64,000 nucleotides of DNA. It comes from Thiorhodococcus sp. (lineage in GTDB: Bacteria > Pseudomonadota > Gammaproteobacteria > Chromatiales > Chromatiaceae). Location of the stretch: NCBI GenBank assembly GCA_029257385.1, contig JARIBS010000024.1, positions 62,001-126,000 of the forward strand. Reading direction: 5' to 3'. The first letter of the stretch is position 1; each line of letters begins with the position of its first letter. The translations under genes and the position numbers were made by a program. Shown here in pieces: positions 53,546 through 63,398 of the stretch. The notes beneath the pieces were generated by a model. That model was not told the origin of the DNA and made no database searches. It was given only the letters and a program-made list of their open reading frames with translations.

Positions 53546-54526
53546 ATGAAAATACTCTTGGTCGACGACTCTAAATCCGCCCGCTATGCGCTGCGGCTCC
53601 AGCTCCAACGCCACGGAATCACGGTCGATGCGGCCGAATCCGCAGAGGCCGCCTTCGTCAAACTCAAAACCACTCTACCTGACGCCATCCTGATGGATCA
53701 CATGATGCCGGGGCTTAATGGTTTTGAAGCCTTCGATATCCTCCGCGAGGATCCACGAACGGCTGACATTCCCGTGGTCATGTGTACCTCGAACGAAGAA
53801 CCCGAATTCGTTGCCACGGCCAAGAAAAAGGGTGTTTTCGGGGTTCTGCCCAAATCCGCGGCCTCCGAGTTTCTGCCAGAAATGCTGGGCAAGCTCCAAG
53901 CTGCTACCGGTATGACCAGCGTGCAATCTGGCGACACCGACATTGAGGCGTCGCTTTCAAAAGAGGCGGTTGTCACGTTGGTCGAGACAAGTGTCGATGC
54001 GTATCTGTCACAGCGGTTGCCAGCCTTGCTCGAAGAACTCGACCACGATTTGATGGAGCGTATCCTCAACGAGACGCGCCGCATGATCGAGGAGCGCTCA
54101 GCCACCGAACAGGCCATCAAGAGAAACGCCGCTCCACAGCCAACGATGGCCGATCTACAGGCGATTTCGACACGTTTGGCAACCGAAACTGTGCCGGATC
54201 TCATCAAGCGCGCCATCAAGAGCGAGCGCGATGAGATCATGACGTCAATGGAAAAATACGTGCGCGACACGTTGCCAAAAACCGGCAGTGAGCATGATGG
54301 ACAAGAGAGCGACGAACAACAGATCCTCACCAAGGCGTCGGCGATCGCCAGACGTGAGTCTCAGGACGCAGTCAACGCCGCGCTCACAACCTCGCAGCAG
54401 TCGATACAGATGCTTGAACTGTCACTGAAAAAGGCGAAAGGCACTCTCTACGGACTCGTCGCGCTTGCCGCACTGCTCGGCATGGGCGCCGCTGGCGCCG
54501 TGTTCTATCTGCTCGGCGGTTTATGA
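53546..54526 (+). CDS. Receiver domain protein with C-terminal membrane anchor
   Basis: This 326-residue protein has a receiver at 1-120: LLVDDSKSARY, phospho-acceptor Asp51 in AILMDHMMPGLNGF, VMCTSNEE, and VLPKSA where the Lys is retained. A long helical, probably coiled-coil region (about 145-295) follows. One C-terminal helix (LYGLVALAALLGMGAAGAVFYLLGGL) would tether it to the inner membrane with a very short periplasmic end. It has no DNA-binding or enzymatic output, so it may act as a membrane-bound phosphate-dependent scaffold. It sits just before the exopolysaccharide genes. Confidence 0.82.
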   Translation: MKILLVDDSKSARYALRLQLQRHGITVDAAESAEAAFVKLKTTLPDAILMDHMMPGLNGFEAFDILREDPRTADIPVVMCTSNEEPEFVATAKKKGVFGVLPKSAASEFLPEMLGKLQAATGMTSVQSGDTDIEASLSKEAVVTLVETSVDAYLSQRLPALLEELDHDLMERILNETRRMIEERSATEQAIKRNAAPQPTMADLQAISTRLATETVPDLIKRAIKSERDEIMTSMEKYVRDTLPKTGSEHDGQESDEQQILTKASAIARRESQDAVNAALTTSQQSIQMLELSLKKAKGTLYGLVALAALLGMGAAGAVFYLLGGL

Positions 54527-54714
54527 GTCACGCTCGGCATCCGATGGCGCCTCGGCTGGTGCTCAATCGGGTCAGATGCACAGGGTTGCTAACCACATGA
54601 TGCGCGCCATCGGTCTGCATAGGAGGGTCGTGCGATCTGGGGAAAGGTTAAAAACCGCTACAAGCTGGCCTGATCTCAACCTGCGACAGTCGAATATTCG
54701 CGCCGAAAGCAGAC

Positions 54715-56052
54715 TCAAAGCCTAAATTGATAGACGAGAGACACGAAAAAAGCCGTTTCATCGTATTCCAGGGCCTCATCGTTGCTCGTCTTGATCTCAT
54801 GGCGAATCTCCGATTTCGCTGACACATGGCGGCTGAGTCTGTGCCCGAACGCGATGCCCGCCCTATAGAGGCGCGTATTCTCCGAGAGGCCCTGGTAATC
54901 CGTGTACTCGACGCGCCCGTAAACCCCGGCGCTGCTGGATCTTGACAGTCGCGCATTCCAGGAGACGGCACCGCCGTAGTTCGTCTCGTCATTCATCGTG
55001 CCCATGAAATCGCGGCTTTCGGCAAAGAAGCTGCCCAACAGGTCGGCGCGTCTGGCGGCCCGCGAGTAGTAGGCCTCGACCCGCTGCTGGTAGTAGAACC
55101 CCGACGACTGAGCCTCGATCGGCTCGATGACACCAGAAAGGATCGGCTCGGCAAGCGTCGTATTGGCCTGATCCTCGAATCCGAGATTCAGCCTCAAGCC
55201 GGCCAGACCGCGACGCCCCAGAGCGGCGCTGGCATCCATGCGTGCCAAAAGCCCTGTTTTGTCGCTGCCGTCGTCCGGGTTGGCAATGGAAGAACCGACC
55301 TGGACGTCCAGGTTGCCCCGCGCACTGTGCGAGCCGTGGCCGAGAAACAGGTCGACAATGCGGAAATCACTGGCATTCGCCCCGGCTCCACCACGATCGA
55401 TATAATTGACCGATCGCACCGCAAGATTCGCGGAGATCCACTCGGCGCGACTGCGCCTGACGGTCAGATTAAGCTCGCCGCCAAGACGATAGTCGTCCGG
55501 CGCGCTCTCCCCCGATGAGTCGGAGTTGTAGGAGTAGCCCGCGCGGCCCTTGGCCGTGAGCGTGGTGACTGGGGACAAGGGCACGAGTACATCTGGCCCC
55601 GTCCAGAGCACGGCCTGACTCTCGAGATTGTCGGGCGAATCGGGACCCAGACGATCGGCTCGCGCTTGTCTCCAATCCCCGTCGACCACCCAAGAGAGAC
55701 GCTCGGGTTCGAGATGAAAGACAAGATTCCCGTGCAGATTCGGTTTTAGCTCATCTGCCGCGTTGCCCTCTAGATAGGATCTGTAGCCGAGCCGACCATT
55801 GAGCGCGCCTTGCGTTCTAGCGGAACGGCCACTGTAGTCGAGTCCGATGAAGACCTCGAAAGGCGCATCGGACAGTTTATCTTTGGTGAGATTGACGTTG
55901 TCCGTATACCCAGTCTCGATGCCGACGATTGCGTTAAGCGGTTCGGCATCGACGTAGTGCGCCATCAGACAGAGCAGCAGACACAGGGGCGCGCGCGCGG
56001 CGGCATTGATCGACGGGCGCTGTCGAACTGAACGCATGGGCGGGATTTGCAT
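54715..56052 (-). CDS. Outer-membrane beta-barrel protein of the exopolysaccharide locus
   Basis: This 445-residue protein has a signal peptide (APLCLLLCLMAHYVDAEP). A barrel with alternating hydrophobic/polar strands ends in YQFRL, a Phe/Leu C terminus suitable for BAM insertion. VGIETGYTDNVNL near the start is typical of EpsL/BBP2_2-like barrels linked to polysaccharide secretion. It lies last in a minus-strand run with a lytic transglycosylase, a tyrosine kinase, a chain-length protein and a Wza-like exporter, 3 bp after the transglycosylase stop. Confidence 0.82.
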   Translation of the reverse strand: MQIPPMRSVRQRPSINAAARAPLCLLLCLMAHYVDAEPLNAIVGIETGYTDNVNLTKDKLSDAPFEVFIGLDYSGRSARTQGALNGRLGYRSYLEGNAADELKPNLHGNLVFHLEPERLSWVVDGDWRQARADRLGPDSPDNLESQAVLWTGPDVLVPLSPVTTLTAKGRAGYSYNSDSSGESAPDDYRLGGELNLTVRRSRAEWISANLAVRSVNYIDRGGAGANASDFRIVDLFLGHGSHSARGNLDVQVGSSIANPDDGSDKTGLLARMDASAALGRRGLAGLRLNLGFEDQANTTLAEPILSGVIEPIEAQSSGFYYQQRVEAYYSRAARRADLLGSFFAESRDFMGTMNDETNYGGAVSWNARLSRSSSAGVYGRVEYTDYQGLSENTRLYRAGIAFGHRLSRHVSAKSEIRHEIKTSNDEALEYDETAFFVSLVYQFRL

Positions 56053-56055
56053 CGA

Positions 56056-56769
56056 CTAGCGCCGCAATCGCGCGGTGATCCGTTCGACGTAGGATCGCGT
56101 TTCCGGATAAGGGGGAATTCCTCCGTGGCGCCGAACGGCTCCCTCTCCAGCGTTGTAGCCCGCAAGCGCAAGCGCGATATCGCCGTCGAACTCACGCATC
56201 AGCCACCGCAGATAGGCCATGCCGCCACGCAGATTCTGCTCTGGATTCCACACGTTTACGACTCGAAAACGCGCTGCCGTCTCTGGAATCAGTTGCATGA
56301 GTCCCAACGCATTCTTGTCGGAGCGGGCATTAGGATCATAGTTGGACTCAGCCTCCACGACCGCCAGCACAAGCTCCGGGTGCAACCCGTAATCCGGTGC
56401 GAGCGTGCGAACCAATTTGGAGATCGACGCCTTGCGAGCGCCCAACGCACCATCCGGCGTTTCAGATCCCGCCCTGCGGCTCGCCGACCGACCAACCGAC
56501 GGGGAGCGCCCCGGATTCCGCCCGCTCGTCGCGTTCGCGCAGTATGCAACCAGCATGCAGTCCTGGCTCTTGCCCACGTTCATCGCGCGACCGGGCGAGC
56601 GACCGAAACGCATCTGCCCGGCATCGTCATCGGCAAGGGGTTGCGCCCTGGATGCGACTGGGTACAGCGACATGCAAAGGATTGCGATCAAGGTCGCCAG
56701 CACAGGCACTGATCCAACCCTGCCCTGGTCGGGGACTACCTGCGACCTTGGGCGCACCCCGTTGCGCAC
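56056..56769 (-). CDS. Lytic transglycosylase (SLT domain)
   Basis: The catalytic domain covers the last 120 residues: PELVLAVVEAESNYDPNARSDKNALGLMQLIPETAARF carries the catalytic Glu (ESNYD), and NLRGGMAYLRWLM and ALAGYNAGEGAV complete the SLT/MltC-type fold. It would cut the peptidoglycan glycan strand, making room for the polysaccharide export machine. The start is uncertain. The GTG at 56769, just after the kinase stop, is chosen; a later GTG would give a cleaner signal peptide (LATLIAILCMSLYPVASRAQ). Confidence 0.82.
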   Translation of the reverse strand: MRNGVRPRSQVVPDQGRVGSVPVLATLIAILCMSLYPVASRAQPLADDDAGQMRFGRSPGRAMNVGKSQDCMLVAYCANATSGRNPGRSPSVGRSASRRAGSETPDGALGARKASISKLVRTLAPDYGLHPELVLAVVEAESNYDPNARSDKNALGLMQLIPETAARFRVVNVWNPEQNLRGGMAYLRWLMREFDGDIALALAGYNAGEGAVRRHGGIPPYPETRSYVERITARLRR

Positions 56770-56771
56770 CC

Positions 56772-57668
56772 TCAAACACCACCGTAGTAGGGCCAATAGC
56801 TGGCTTTGGCGGCACGGCTGCTTTTGTTCAGAACCAGACCGATCGACGCTCTGTGCGAAATGATGGAGACCGCATCCATCACGACTTGTTTTGAAGTCTT
56901 GCCTTCTTCGACCACGACCAGCACCTGCCCGGCGAGATCGCTGATTGCCACACCCTGACTGGTCGTCAACAGTGGTGCGGTATCGATCAGGATGATGCGA
57001 TCCTCATGGCGCTCGGCCAGGGCCTGAATGACCTCACGCATCCGTTCGCTCGAGACCAGCTCACTGGGGTGCTCGGCCGGGCTGCCGGCCGGGATGATCG
57101 CATATTGGCCAACGTCGACCTTGACGGTAACCTCACCAGGCTCCAGCCCGCTATCGAGCAGGATATCGCTCAGCCCGGGTCGATCGTCCATCTGAACGCG
57201 GCTTGTCAAGGCACGCTCGATGAGGTCGGCATCGATTACCAGCACCGATAAATCCCGCTCCATGGCGATACTCATCGCCAGATTCAGCACAGTAAACGTC
57301 TTGCCTTCTCCGGGGACCGCGCTGGTCACCGCGATGATCCTGCTGGACGAGTCCCCCGCGTCCTCAGACGCGATGGCCTGCTTGAGTATCGGGCGCTTGA
57401 GGATTCGGTATTGCTCGGCCAATCGACTGCGCATCTTGTCTGGTGTGAGGTAGCCGCTCTCCCCCAGCGCGGTCAGGTCGAGCGCGAACAGGGATTGCGC
57501 CTCATCCTGGGTGTCCTCAGTCTTCGCGGCGATCACATCGACTGCCGGTATGGCGTTTTCCGAACCGGCGTTCCGGCTCCCAGTCGGCGAACTCGACCGT
57601 TCGGCGGACGATTGCCCTGGATGCGCGCAGTCATCGCGTCCAGGTTCACTCACCGTCTTGTGAAACAT
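56772..57668 (-). CDS. BY-kinase-like polysaccharide regulator (CpsD/Wzc ATPase part)
   Basis: This 298-residue cytoplasmic ATPase has Walker A AVTSAVPGEGKTFTVLN (about 113-129), Walker A' LVIDADLIER and Walker B ILIDTAPLL. The end (SYWPYYGGV) has only a short tyrosine group, less than the typical tyrosine-rich tail. It pairs with the chain-length protein encoded upstream, whose stop lies 23 bp inside its start. Such pairs control polysaccharide length by cyclic autophosphorylation. Confidence 0.87.
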   Translation of the reverse strand: MFHKTVSEPGRDDCAHPGQSSAERSSSPTGSRNAGSENAIPAVDVIAAKTEDTQDEAQSLFALDLTALGESGYLTPDKMRSRLAEQYRILKRPILKQAIASEDAGDSSSRIIAVTSAVPGEGKTFTVLNLAMSIAMERDLSVLVIDADLIERALTSRVQMDDRPGLSDILLDSGLEPGEVTVKVDVGQYAIIPAGSPAEHPSELVSSERMREVIQALAERHEDRIILIDTAPLLTTSQGVAISDLAGQVLVVVEEGKTSKQVVMDAVSIISHRASIGLVLNKSSRAAKASYWPYYGGV

Positions 57669-59346
57669 CGGTTTCTCCGGTCGGTAGCGACTGATTTACT
57701 GTCGCCTGCACATTCGAGTCCGAATAGGTCAGTCCATGCTGAATGTGGATCGAGGCGGCAGCGGCGGCAAAGGCGAGTAATGCGCACAGCACGAAAGCCA
57801 ACGCGTCGAGGCGCTGGCGCAACCGCCAGGCGGGCGTCGTCACTTGCGAGATAACGCCATGGACGGGCAGCCCCATCATCTCTCCCAGCTCACGCTGACT
57901 GAAAACGGGAGGCCGCAACTTGAGCAAAAGATAGCTCAGCGCGGCCCCGCCAGCGAACCCCGCCCCCAACACCGCAGCGGCCAGCATCAAGCGCCGCTTC
58001 CACAAGGCAAGCAGTGAGGAATCGACCGGAACGCTCGGCGGCTCAATGACCCTGAACTTCAGATCCTCGTTGAAGCCAGCCTCGCTCTCGTCTTCCGAGA
58101 GCTTCCGGCTATTTTCGATCGCCTGACGCCGAGTGATCAGCGCCTGGTAGGTCTCGGTGATCTTATTGCTTTCGTCGGACAGACGTCTCAGATCATCTTC
58201 GATTTGCGGGAGCGTCTCCATCTGAGCTCTGAGATCTTCCGCGCGCAAGGTATAGAGTTCTTTCTTGGTGCGTAGCTCCGCGAGCGTTGCCTCAGTCTCG
58301 CTCGCCCAAAGCTGAAGCTGCTCATACAAGGGATTGACCATCGCCGGAGCGGATCCTGGACCACGACGCATCTCGGCTTGCGCCTGTGCGATGTTGTTGC
58401 GCAGCTTGCCGATCTCGGGGTGTGACTCGGTGTACTTGAGCAAGGCCAGGTCGAGTTCCCGGGTGAGTTCGAGCAGACGTTGCTCGGCGGACGAGGGGAT
58501 CGGTGTCCCGTCCCGCGCCACGGCCCTGACTCTTGGTGGAGTCGCATCGAGCTGGCGCTGCAGCGCCAGCAGCCGTGAGCTGGTCTGTCGGATTTCCAGA
58601 TCGACGCCCTGAAGCTCCTCTCTGGCGGAAGAAAGACGCTTGAAGTAGCCTTCGCTCCCGGACACCAAGGCGCCCACATGCGTGCGCTGAAACTCCCTCA
58701 GGCGTCGCTCGGCACGCATGATCTGCTCCTTGCGCGCCGCGATCTGGCCGTCGAGGTAGACGATGGCCTGCTCAGCGTCCTGTTTGATCTGAGCGAGCGT
58801 GTTCTCCGCGAATGCATCGATCAGTGCTTGCACGACCTTTTCGGCGAGCACGGGATCGCGATTGGAGTAGGTGATCGAGTAGAAATTGGTATACCCGGAT
58901 TCCGAACTCGTGCGCTCGGCGGTCAACGAGATGCTCTTACGTAAACCCTCGAGCACGATATCCGATTGAGCTGGTCCCGGACTTGCCTCCGAATTGACCC
59001 CTTCGGTTGTCCTGGCTCCCTGCCCGTCCAAACCAGTCTGCGCGACGACACGTTCCAGGTTCGGACCCGCCAGCAACTGCCGACTCATCAAGCCGAGCTG
59101 CTCGCTGGGATTCGTCGGAAGCGTCAGCCCCTTGAGAACTGGGCTTAGAATCGACTGCGTATCGATATAGATCTGGGCCTTTGCCGTGAATACAGGCTTG
59201 GTGAAGACGTATGCCAGCGGCCAGCCCACCAGGATGATGAACCATAGGGCGGCCACCGCGTACCAGCGATAGCGCCACATGCCTCTGGCGATAGCGGTCA
59301 GCGGCTCTAATCCGACAGCTTCATTCATAAGTCTGTTAGGAAACAC
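57646..59346 (-). CDS. Wzz/GumC-like polysaccharide chain-length determinant
   Basis: This 566-residue inner-membrane protein has TM1 at about 26-52 (VAALWFIILVGWPLAYVF) and a large periplasmic region with Wzz motif KAQIYIDTQSILSPVLKGL and long coiled coils (about 210-420). TM2 is near 440-465, followed by a further helical hairpin near the C terminus. A proline-rich TM2 region (RVIEPPSVPVDSS) is the family mark. It lacks the fused ATPase, which the next gene supplies. The Wza-like exporter gene is 17 bp upstream. Confidence 0.9.
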   Translation of the reverse strand: MFPNRLMNEAVGLEPLTAIARGMWRYRWYAVAALWFIILVGWPLAYVFTKPVFTAKAQIYIDTQSILSPVLKGLTLPTNPSEQLGLMSRQLLAGPNLERVVAQTGLDGQGARTTEGVNSEASPGPAQSDIVLEGLRKSISLTAERTSSESGYTNFYSITYSNRDPVLAEKVVQALIDAFAENTLAQIKQDAEQAIVYLDGQIAARKEQIMRAERRLREFQRTHVGALVSGSEGYFKRLSSAREELQGVDLEIRQTSSRLLALQRQLDATPPRVRAVARDGTPIPSSAEQRLLELTRELDLALLKYTESHPEIGKLRNNIAQAQAEMRRGPGSAPAMVNPLYEQLQLWASETEATLAELRTKKELYTLRAEDLRAQMETLPQIEDDLRRLSDESNKITETYQALITRRQAIENSRKLSEDESEAGFNEDLKFRVIEPPSVPVDSSLLALWKRRLMLAAAVLGAGFAGGAALSYLLLKLRPPVFSQRELGEMMGLPVHGVISQVTTPAWRLRQRLDALAFVLCALLAFAAAAASIHIQHGLTYSDSNVQATVNQSLPTGETDVSQDGE

Positions 59347-59362
59347 ATAATAATTTTAGAAC

Positions 59363-60013
59363 TCACAGCCATGACGCCTCGGGAATGATCAACACGTCAC
59401 CGGGGAGCACGGAGGCATTCGCGGTAATTTCGCCCTTTCTCAGGAGGTCGTCGAGGCGCGCGCGATAACGTGTCTCCCGGCCCTCAACGGTACGGATCAG
59501 CATCGCATCGTTGCCTTTGGCGAACTCCGTCATTCCGCCGATGGCAATAACCACATCGAGCAGAGTCATGCCATCTCGGTAAGGAATCGATTTGGCCTCC
59601 TTGACGCCATCGCCAACCACGCGAATCTGCTGACTGTAGAGTCCGACGAACTCGGTGACGGTCACAGTTACATAAGGCTCGCGAACGAACCGAGTGAGCT
59701 GCTGCCTGATTGAGCGTGCGAGTTCCGTAGCAGTTTTACCCGCGGCGACAACGTCCTCGGCAAGCGGTGTCGTGATTTTTCCGTCTGGGCGCACCGGAAC
59801 GTTCACGATGGACAAGTCCGGATTGTCCCAGACGAAGACCGCCAGCGTATCCCCAGGCGCGACCCTGTAGTCTAGATCGAGATGCTCTTGAGCGGTCGGC
59901 GGCAGGGCATCCGCCCGGTTGATCGCGCATCCCACCTGAAGCAATCCCAGTAAGACCAAAGCCATCGCGGCAACAAGAGCGCGCGCACTGCCTGACCCGC
60001 CGTCGCCGATCAT
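59363..60013 (-). CDS. Wza-like polysaccharide export lipoprotein
   Basis: The ATG at 60013 gives 216 residues with a lipoprotein signal (ARALVAAMALVLLGLLQVGC; lipidation Cys29). The Poly_export domain follows: YRVAPGDTLAVFVWDNPDLSIVNVPVRPDGKITTPL, REPYVTVTVTEF. An SLBB domain (IRVVGDGVKEAKSIPYRDGMTLLDVVIAIGG) and VLPGDVLIIPEA end it. It would form the outer-membrane channel for the exopolysaccharide. An open extension of 116 codons upstream lacks any family match and is rejected as N terminus. Confidence 0.88.
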   Translation of the reverse strand: MIGDGGSGSARALVAAMALVLLGLLQVGCAINRADALPPTAQEHLDLDYRVAPGDTLAVFVWDNPDLSIVNVPVRPDGKITTPLAEDVVAAGKTATELARSIRQQLTRFVREPYVTVTVTEFVGLYSQQIRVVGDGVKEAKSIPYRDGMTLLDVVIAIGGMTEFAKGNDAMLIRTVEGRETRYRARLDDLLRKGEITANASVLPGDVLIIPEASWL

Positions 60014-61145
60014 AGCGCCCCCACGCTTGCGCGCGGCCCATCGCCAAGGGCTTGGGGCGCCGTCGCTGTCCGTCGGCCATGCACAACCCAACCCGACGCC
60101 AGACGGAATCACTCCACGCCCGAAAGAACGAAAACTCACTTCCATATCCTCTTGGCCCTGTTTGGTGGATTGCCAACTGCGAAATCTGGAACCCTTTCGG
60201 TATAGCGCATCGGGCAGACAGGGTTGCTCCCCAAGCCAGCCATGCAAAGCGCGCGCCCAGACGTCTTCGATGGGCGTGGCTGGCACGCAAAATCCAGAGA
60301 GGATAAGCCCCCTGAAGCTCATCGTCCATGCCAGGATCACACGCCTCTTGGAGTGCAGCAATCGCGATCAAGCTCTTGATTGCAGAGCCGCCGGACCCGT
60401 TGGGAGTCCACATATAGTAGACCAATGGCGCCACATCATCGCGCGAAACCGTAAGGCACTGCGTGAGTAATTATACGGAATCGTAATCGGGGGAATTATG
60501 TGCAAAAATTGCGCACGAAAAAAACGCACCTTGCCAGTCGGACTTTCACGCGAAAGCATGTCTGTTTTTGTAAGACGATCAAATGATGATCGGGCCACTG
60601 GCGACAGGATGCTGACGGCCTCCGTGAGCACGGAGGCTATGGCAACATTAATGAAGTGTGATGAGCTTAGGAGGTACCATACCTACTACATCAGACCAGG
60701 TTCCCGAACAGCACAACAGCAACAAATGCCGAGGCGTCACATAGCTGTTACATCCTGGAACGGAAGAGCGACAGCGCGTTTCAAGGCTATTTGTTGATCG
60801 GACACCTCGCCTCGGACCACTTCAATCCAAGCCATCCGCGTGCCCGGCCTGACCGACGCCATCGGACATTTTTTCGGAGCTGGTCCGCGACTCATTCAAA
60901 TATCAACATGGCACTTTCTGTGCATGACTTTTCCGGATGCGGCGCGGAATGATCCACGCTTCCCTATTTATCGCCAGGCTATTTTTTCGATTCTTGCCGT
61001 AGAATTTAATTATTTCACTCATACTTTTCGATGAAAAAGACAAAATTTTGTATTTCCTTAAGTGTGAGTTCCAGCCTTGCGTGTCCACGAGCTGGTCGGA
61101 AAGCAATGGCGTCCTTTTCGCTAGAAGACTAAGGGAGCGCGCTTG
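60014..61145. other. 1.1 kb intergenic region between divergent exopolysaccharide operons
   Basis: No convincing gene is present on either strand; the longest frame without motifs is about 100 codons. AT-rich tracts occur near 60475-60540 and 60960-61050, and a perfect inverted repeat lies at 60618-60637. The region very likely carries the promoters of both exopolysaccharide transcription units and possibly a long leader or sRNA, but no element can be named. Confidence 0.5.
60618..60637. promoter_or_regulatory. Perfect inverted repeat, candidate operator
   Basis: GCCTCCGTG and CACGGAGGC are perfect inverse arms separated by 2 bases. No T-tract follows, so a regulator-binding palindrome is more likely than a terminator. 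It lies midway in the divergent exopolysaccharide promoter region. Confidence 0.45.
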
Positions 61146-62315
61146 ATGATTAACTTCATAGCACACAATAGGGACTCGACTATGAGCAATCTGTCTTATC
61201 TCTTCCCGCCAGAGCCAGACACCAGCGCACGCAGCGGGATCAGCGCGAATGCTAAGCGGCGCTGGAGCGCGGATTCTTCATTGCTGCCCGCAGCGTTTTT
61301 TCTGGAGCGTGCACGACACGAGAAGGCGCGTGCGGACCGCTCTGGCCAACCGCTTTCACTCGCCATCGTCTCCATCGACAGAGAGCGTGAGATGTCATCC
61401 TTCGAGGTCTTTTTGCTGTCCAAAATACTCCGCACCCTGCTGCGGGATACGGATTTACCTGGATGGTATTCGCCTAGCTCGATCGGTGTTCTGCTGCTTG
61501 ATACCGATGCCGTTGGCGCGAAGGCTTGCTTGACCAAGATCGCGACTCAAACGGATGGAATACCAATCCGCTGGGAAATCTTCACGTACCCCGATCAGGC
61601 ATTCGAGATACTCCTTGGGGAACGTGAACAGCCCAGCCATCCCATGCTGCACCTGGCCAGAACGGCCTACGCCCCGCGTTACGCACAGACGCTCAAGCGC
61701 GGCATCGATATCTTCGGTTCCCTGTTTGGTCTCGTGGCGCTTGCCCCGCTATTTCTGGCTACCGCGATTGCCATCAAGATGGACTCAAAAGGCCCCGCTC
61801 TATTTAAACAAGTGCGACTCGGCAAGCATGGTCGATCCTTCAGCTTCTATAAATTCAGATCAATGCGCGTCGACGGAGACGACGACATCCACCGCAAGTA
61901 TGTCCAGAAGCTCATCAAAGGCCAAACGGATGTCAATCAGGGAAGCGACAGCCAGCCCATGTTCAAGATCGCGCATGATCCTCGTGTCACATCGATCGGC
62001 AGATTCATTCGTAAGACCAGTATCGACGAGCTGCCGCAACTGTTCAACGTGCTGCGCGGAGACATGAGTCTTGTCGGGCCACGGCCTCCAATTCCCTATG
62101 AGGTCGAGCATTACAGCGCGTGGCACCTTAGAAGAATACTCGATGTCCGACCTGGACTGACGGGTTTATGGCAAGTCTCTGGTAGAAGCCAGAAGTCATT
62201 CGATGAGATGGTACGACTGGATCTCGAATACATTCAACGATGGTCACTCTGGCTTGATGTGAAAATTCTGTTGAGAACGGTAAAAGTGGTTTTCACCTGC
62301 TACGGGTCCGTTTGA
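61146..62315 (+). CDS. Undecaprenyl-phosphate sugar phosphotransferase with degenerate GGDEF-like N-terminus
   Basis: About 389 residues from the ATG at 61146; the ATG at 61182 is an alternative. The C-terminal 210 residues are a bacterial sugar transferase (WbaP/PssY type): one membrane helix ([26 protein letters not shown]), [50 protein letters not shown], and [12 protein letters not shown]. It starts polysaccharide assembly by moving a sugar phosphate to the lipid carrier. Residues about 45-145 resemble a GGDEF fold without the signature ([30 protein letters not shown], then [16 protein letters not shown]). It begins the plus-strand operon. Confidence 0.87.
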   Translation: MINFIAHNRDSTMSNLSYLFPPEPDTSARSGISANAKRRWSADSSLLPAAFFLERARHEKARADRSGQPLSLAIVSIDREREMSSFEVFLLSKILRTLLRDTDLPGWYSPSSIGVLLLDTDAVGAKACLTKIATQTDGIPIRWEIFTYPDQAFEILLGEREQPSHPMLHLARTAYAPRYAQTLKRGIDIFGSLFGLVALAPLFLATAIAIKMDSKGPALFKQVRLGKHGRSFSFYKFRSMRVDGDDDIHRKYVQKLIKGQTDVNQGSDSQPMFKIAHDPRVTSIGRFIRKTSIDELPQLFNVLRGDMSLVGPRPPIPYEVEHYSAWHLRRILDVRPGLTGLWQVSGRSQKSFDEMVRLDLEYIQRWSLWLDVKILLRTVKVVFTCYGSV

Positions 62316-62368
62316 GCGCTCTTGTTTCAATTCGAAACGCATACAATTATTTGAAGGAACCTCCTGCC

Positions 62369-63394
62369 ATGATCAACGTCGGTATCATCGGTTACGGTTA
62401 TTGGGGACCGAATCTGGTTCGCAATTTCTCGGAAGCGTCGCAGACGCATGTTGTCATGGTGTCTGATTGCGACGAAGCGCGTTTGCGCCTGGTCAATGCG
62501 CGCTATCCTGCGGTGCGGATTACGACCGACGCGCGCGATCTCATCGAGAGCCCGGACGTGGACGTGGTGGTCATTGCGACCCCGGTCGCGGCCCATTTCG
62601 ACCTGGCCATGCAAGCCCTGCGTGCCGGCAAGCATGTTTTTGTGGAGAAGCCGCTCGCGGAGACGGCCGAGAAGGCCGAGCGCCTTATCGAGGAAGCCGA
62701 GAAACGCGGCCTCGTGCTGCATGTGGATCATACTTTCGTCTACACGGGCGCCGTGCGCAAGATGCACGAGATGATGACGGCGGGCGAACTCGGCGAACTC
62801 TATTATTACGACTCCGTGCGGATCAATTTGGGCCTCTTTCAAACCGACGTGGACGTGATGTGGGATCTAGCGGTCCATGACCTCTCGATCATGGATTACG
62901 TGTTTCCAGGTGAAATCGCCGAAGTCAGTGCCGTCGGAATGAATGTCGCAGGCAGTCACACCAACATTGCGTTCCTGACCGTATTCTTTGAGAACAACTC
63001 GATCGCCCATTTGCATGTGAACTGGCTGGCGCCGGTGAAGGTGCGCCGCACGCTGATCGGCGGGAGCCGCAAGATGATCGTGTACGACGATCTAGAGCCG
63101 AGCGAGAAGATCAAGATCTACGACAAGGGCATCACGGTCGATGGAGACAAGCAAGACAGCTATAACCGACGCATCGGCTATCGAACCGGCGACATGTGCG
63201 CCCCGCAGCTCGATCTGAAGGAGGCCCTGTTGGTCGAGGCCGAACACTTCGCCGATTGCGTCGCCAACGGACAGCCTTCCATCAGCGATGGACATGCCGG
63301 ACTGCGCGTCGTGCGCATCCTGGAGGCGGCCTCGCACTCGCTGCGAGAGCGTGGCCGACCCGTGAAAATGGGCTGGAAAGGCCGGGAGGGCTAA
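62369..63394 (+). CDS. Gfo/Idh/MocA-family sugar dehydrogenase
   Basis: From the ATG at 62369, with AAGGA upstream, the protein has 341 residues. The NAD-binding motif is [19 protein letters not shown], and the catalytic EKP motif is in [24 protein letters not shown]. Further matches are [17 protein letters not shown] and [18 protein letters not shown]. It resembles WlbA-type UDP-GlcNAc(A) 3-dehydrogenases, and the aminotransferase directly downstream fits that: together they would make a 3-amino sugar for the exopolysaccharide. The substrate is inferred from the pairing. Confidence 0.88.
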   Translation: MINVGIIGYGYWGPNLVRNFSEASQTHVVMVSDCDEARLRLVNARYPAVRITTDARDLIESPDVDVVVIATPVAAHFDLAMQALRAGKHVFVEKPLAETAEKAERLIEEAEKRGLVLHVDHTFVYTGAVRKMHEMMTAGELGELYYYDSVRINLGLFQTDVDVMWDLAVHDLSIMDYVFPGEIAEVSAVGMNVAGSHTNIAFLTVFFENNSIAHLHVNWLAPVKVRRTLIGGSRKMIVYDDLEPSEKIKIYDKGITVDGDKQDSYNRRIGYRTGDMCAPQLDLKEALLVEAEHFADCVANGQPSISDGHAGLRVVRILEAASHSLRERGRPVKMGWKGREG

Positions 63395-63398
63395 AATC

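Noticed and set aside
60014..60361. N-terminal extension of the Wza-like export protein
   Set aside because: The extension has no family match or signal sequence, whereas the ATG at 60013 gives a standard lipoprotein signal.
60498..60797. 99-codon plus-strand open frame in the exopolysaccharide intergenic region
   Set aside because: It has biased, motif-free composition and no ribosome site; I could not support it as a gene.
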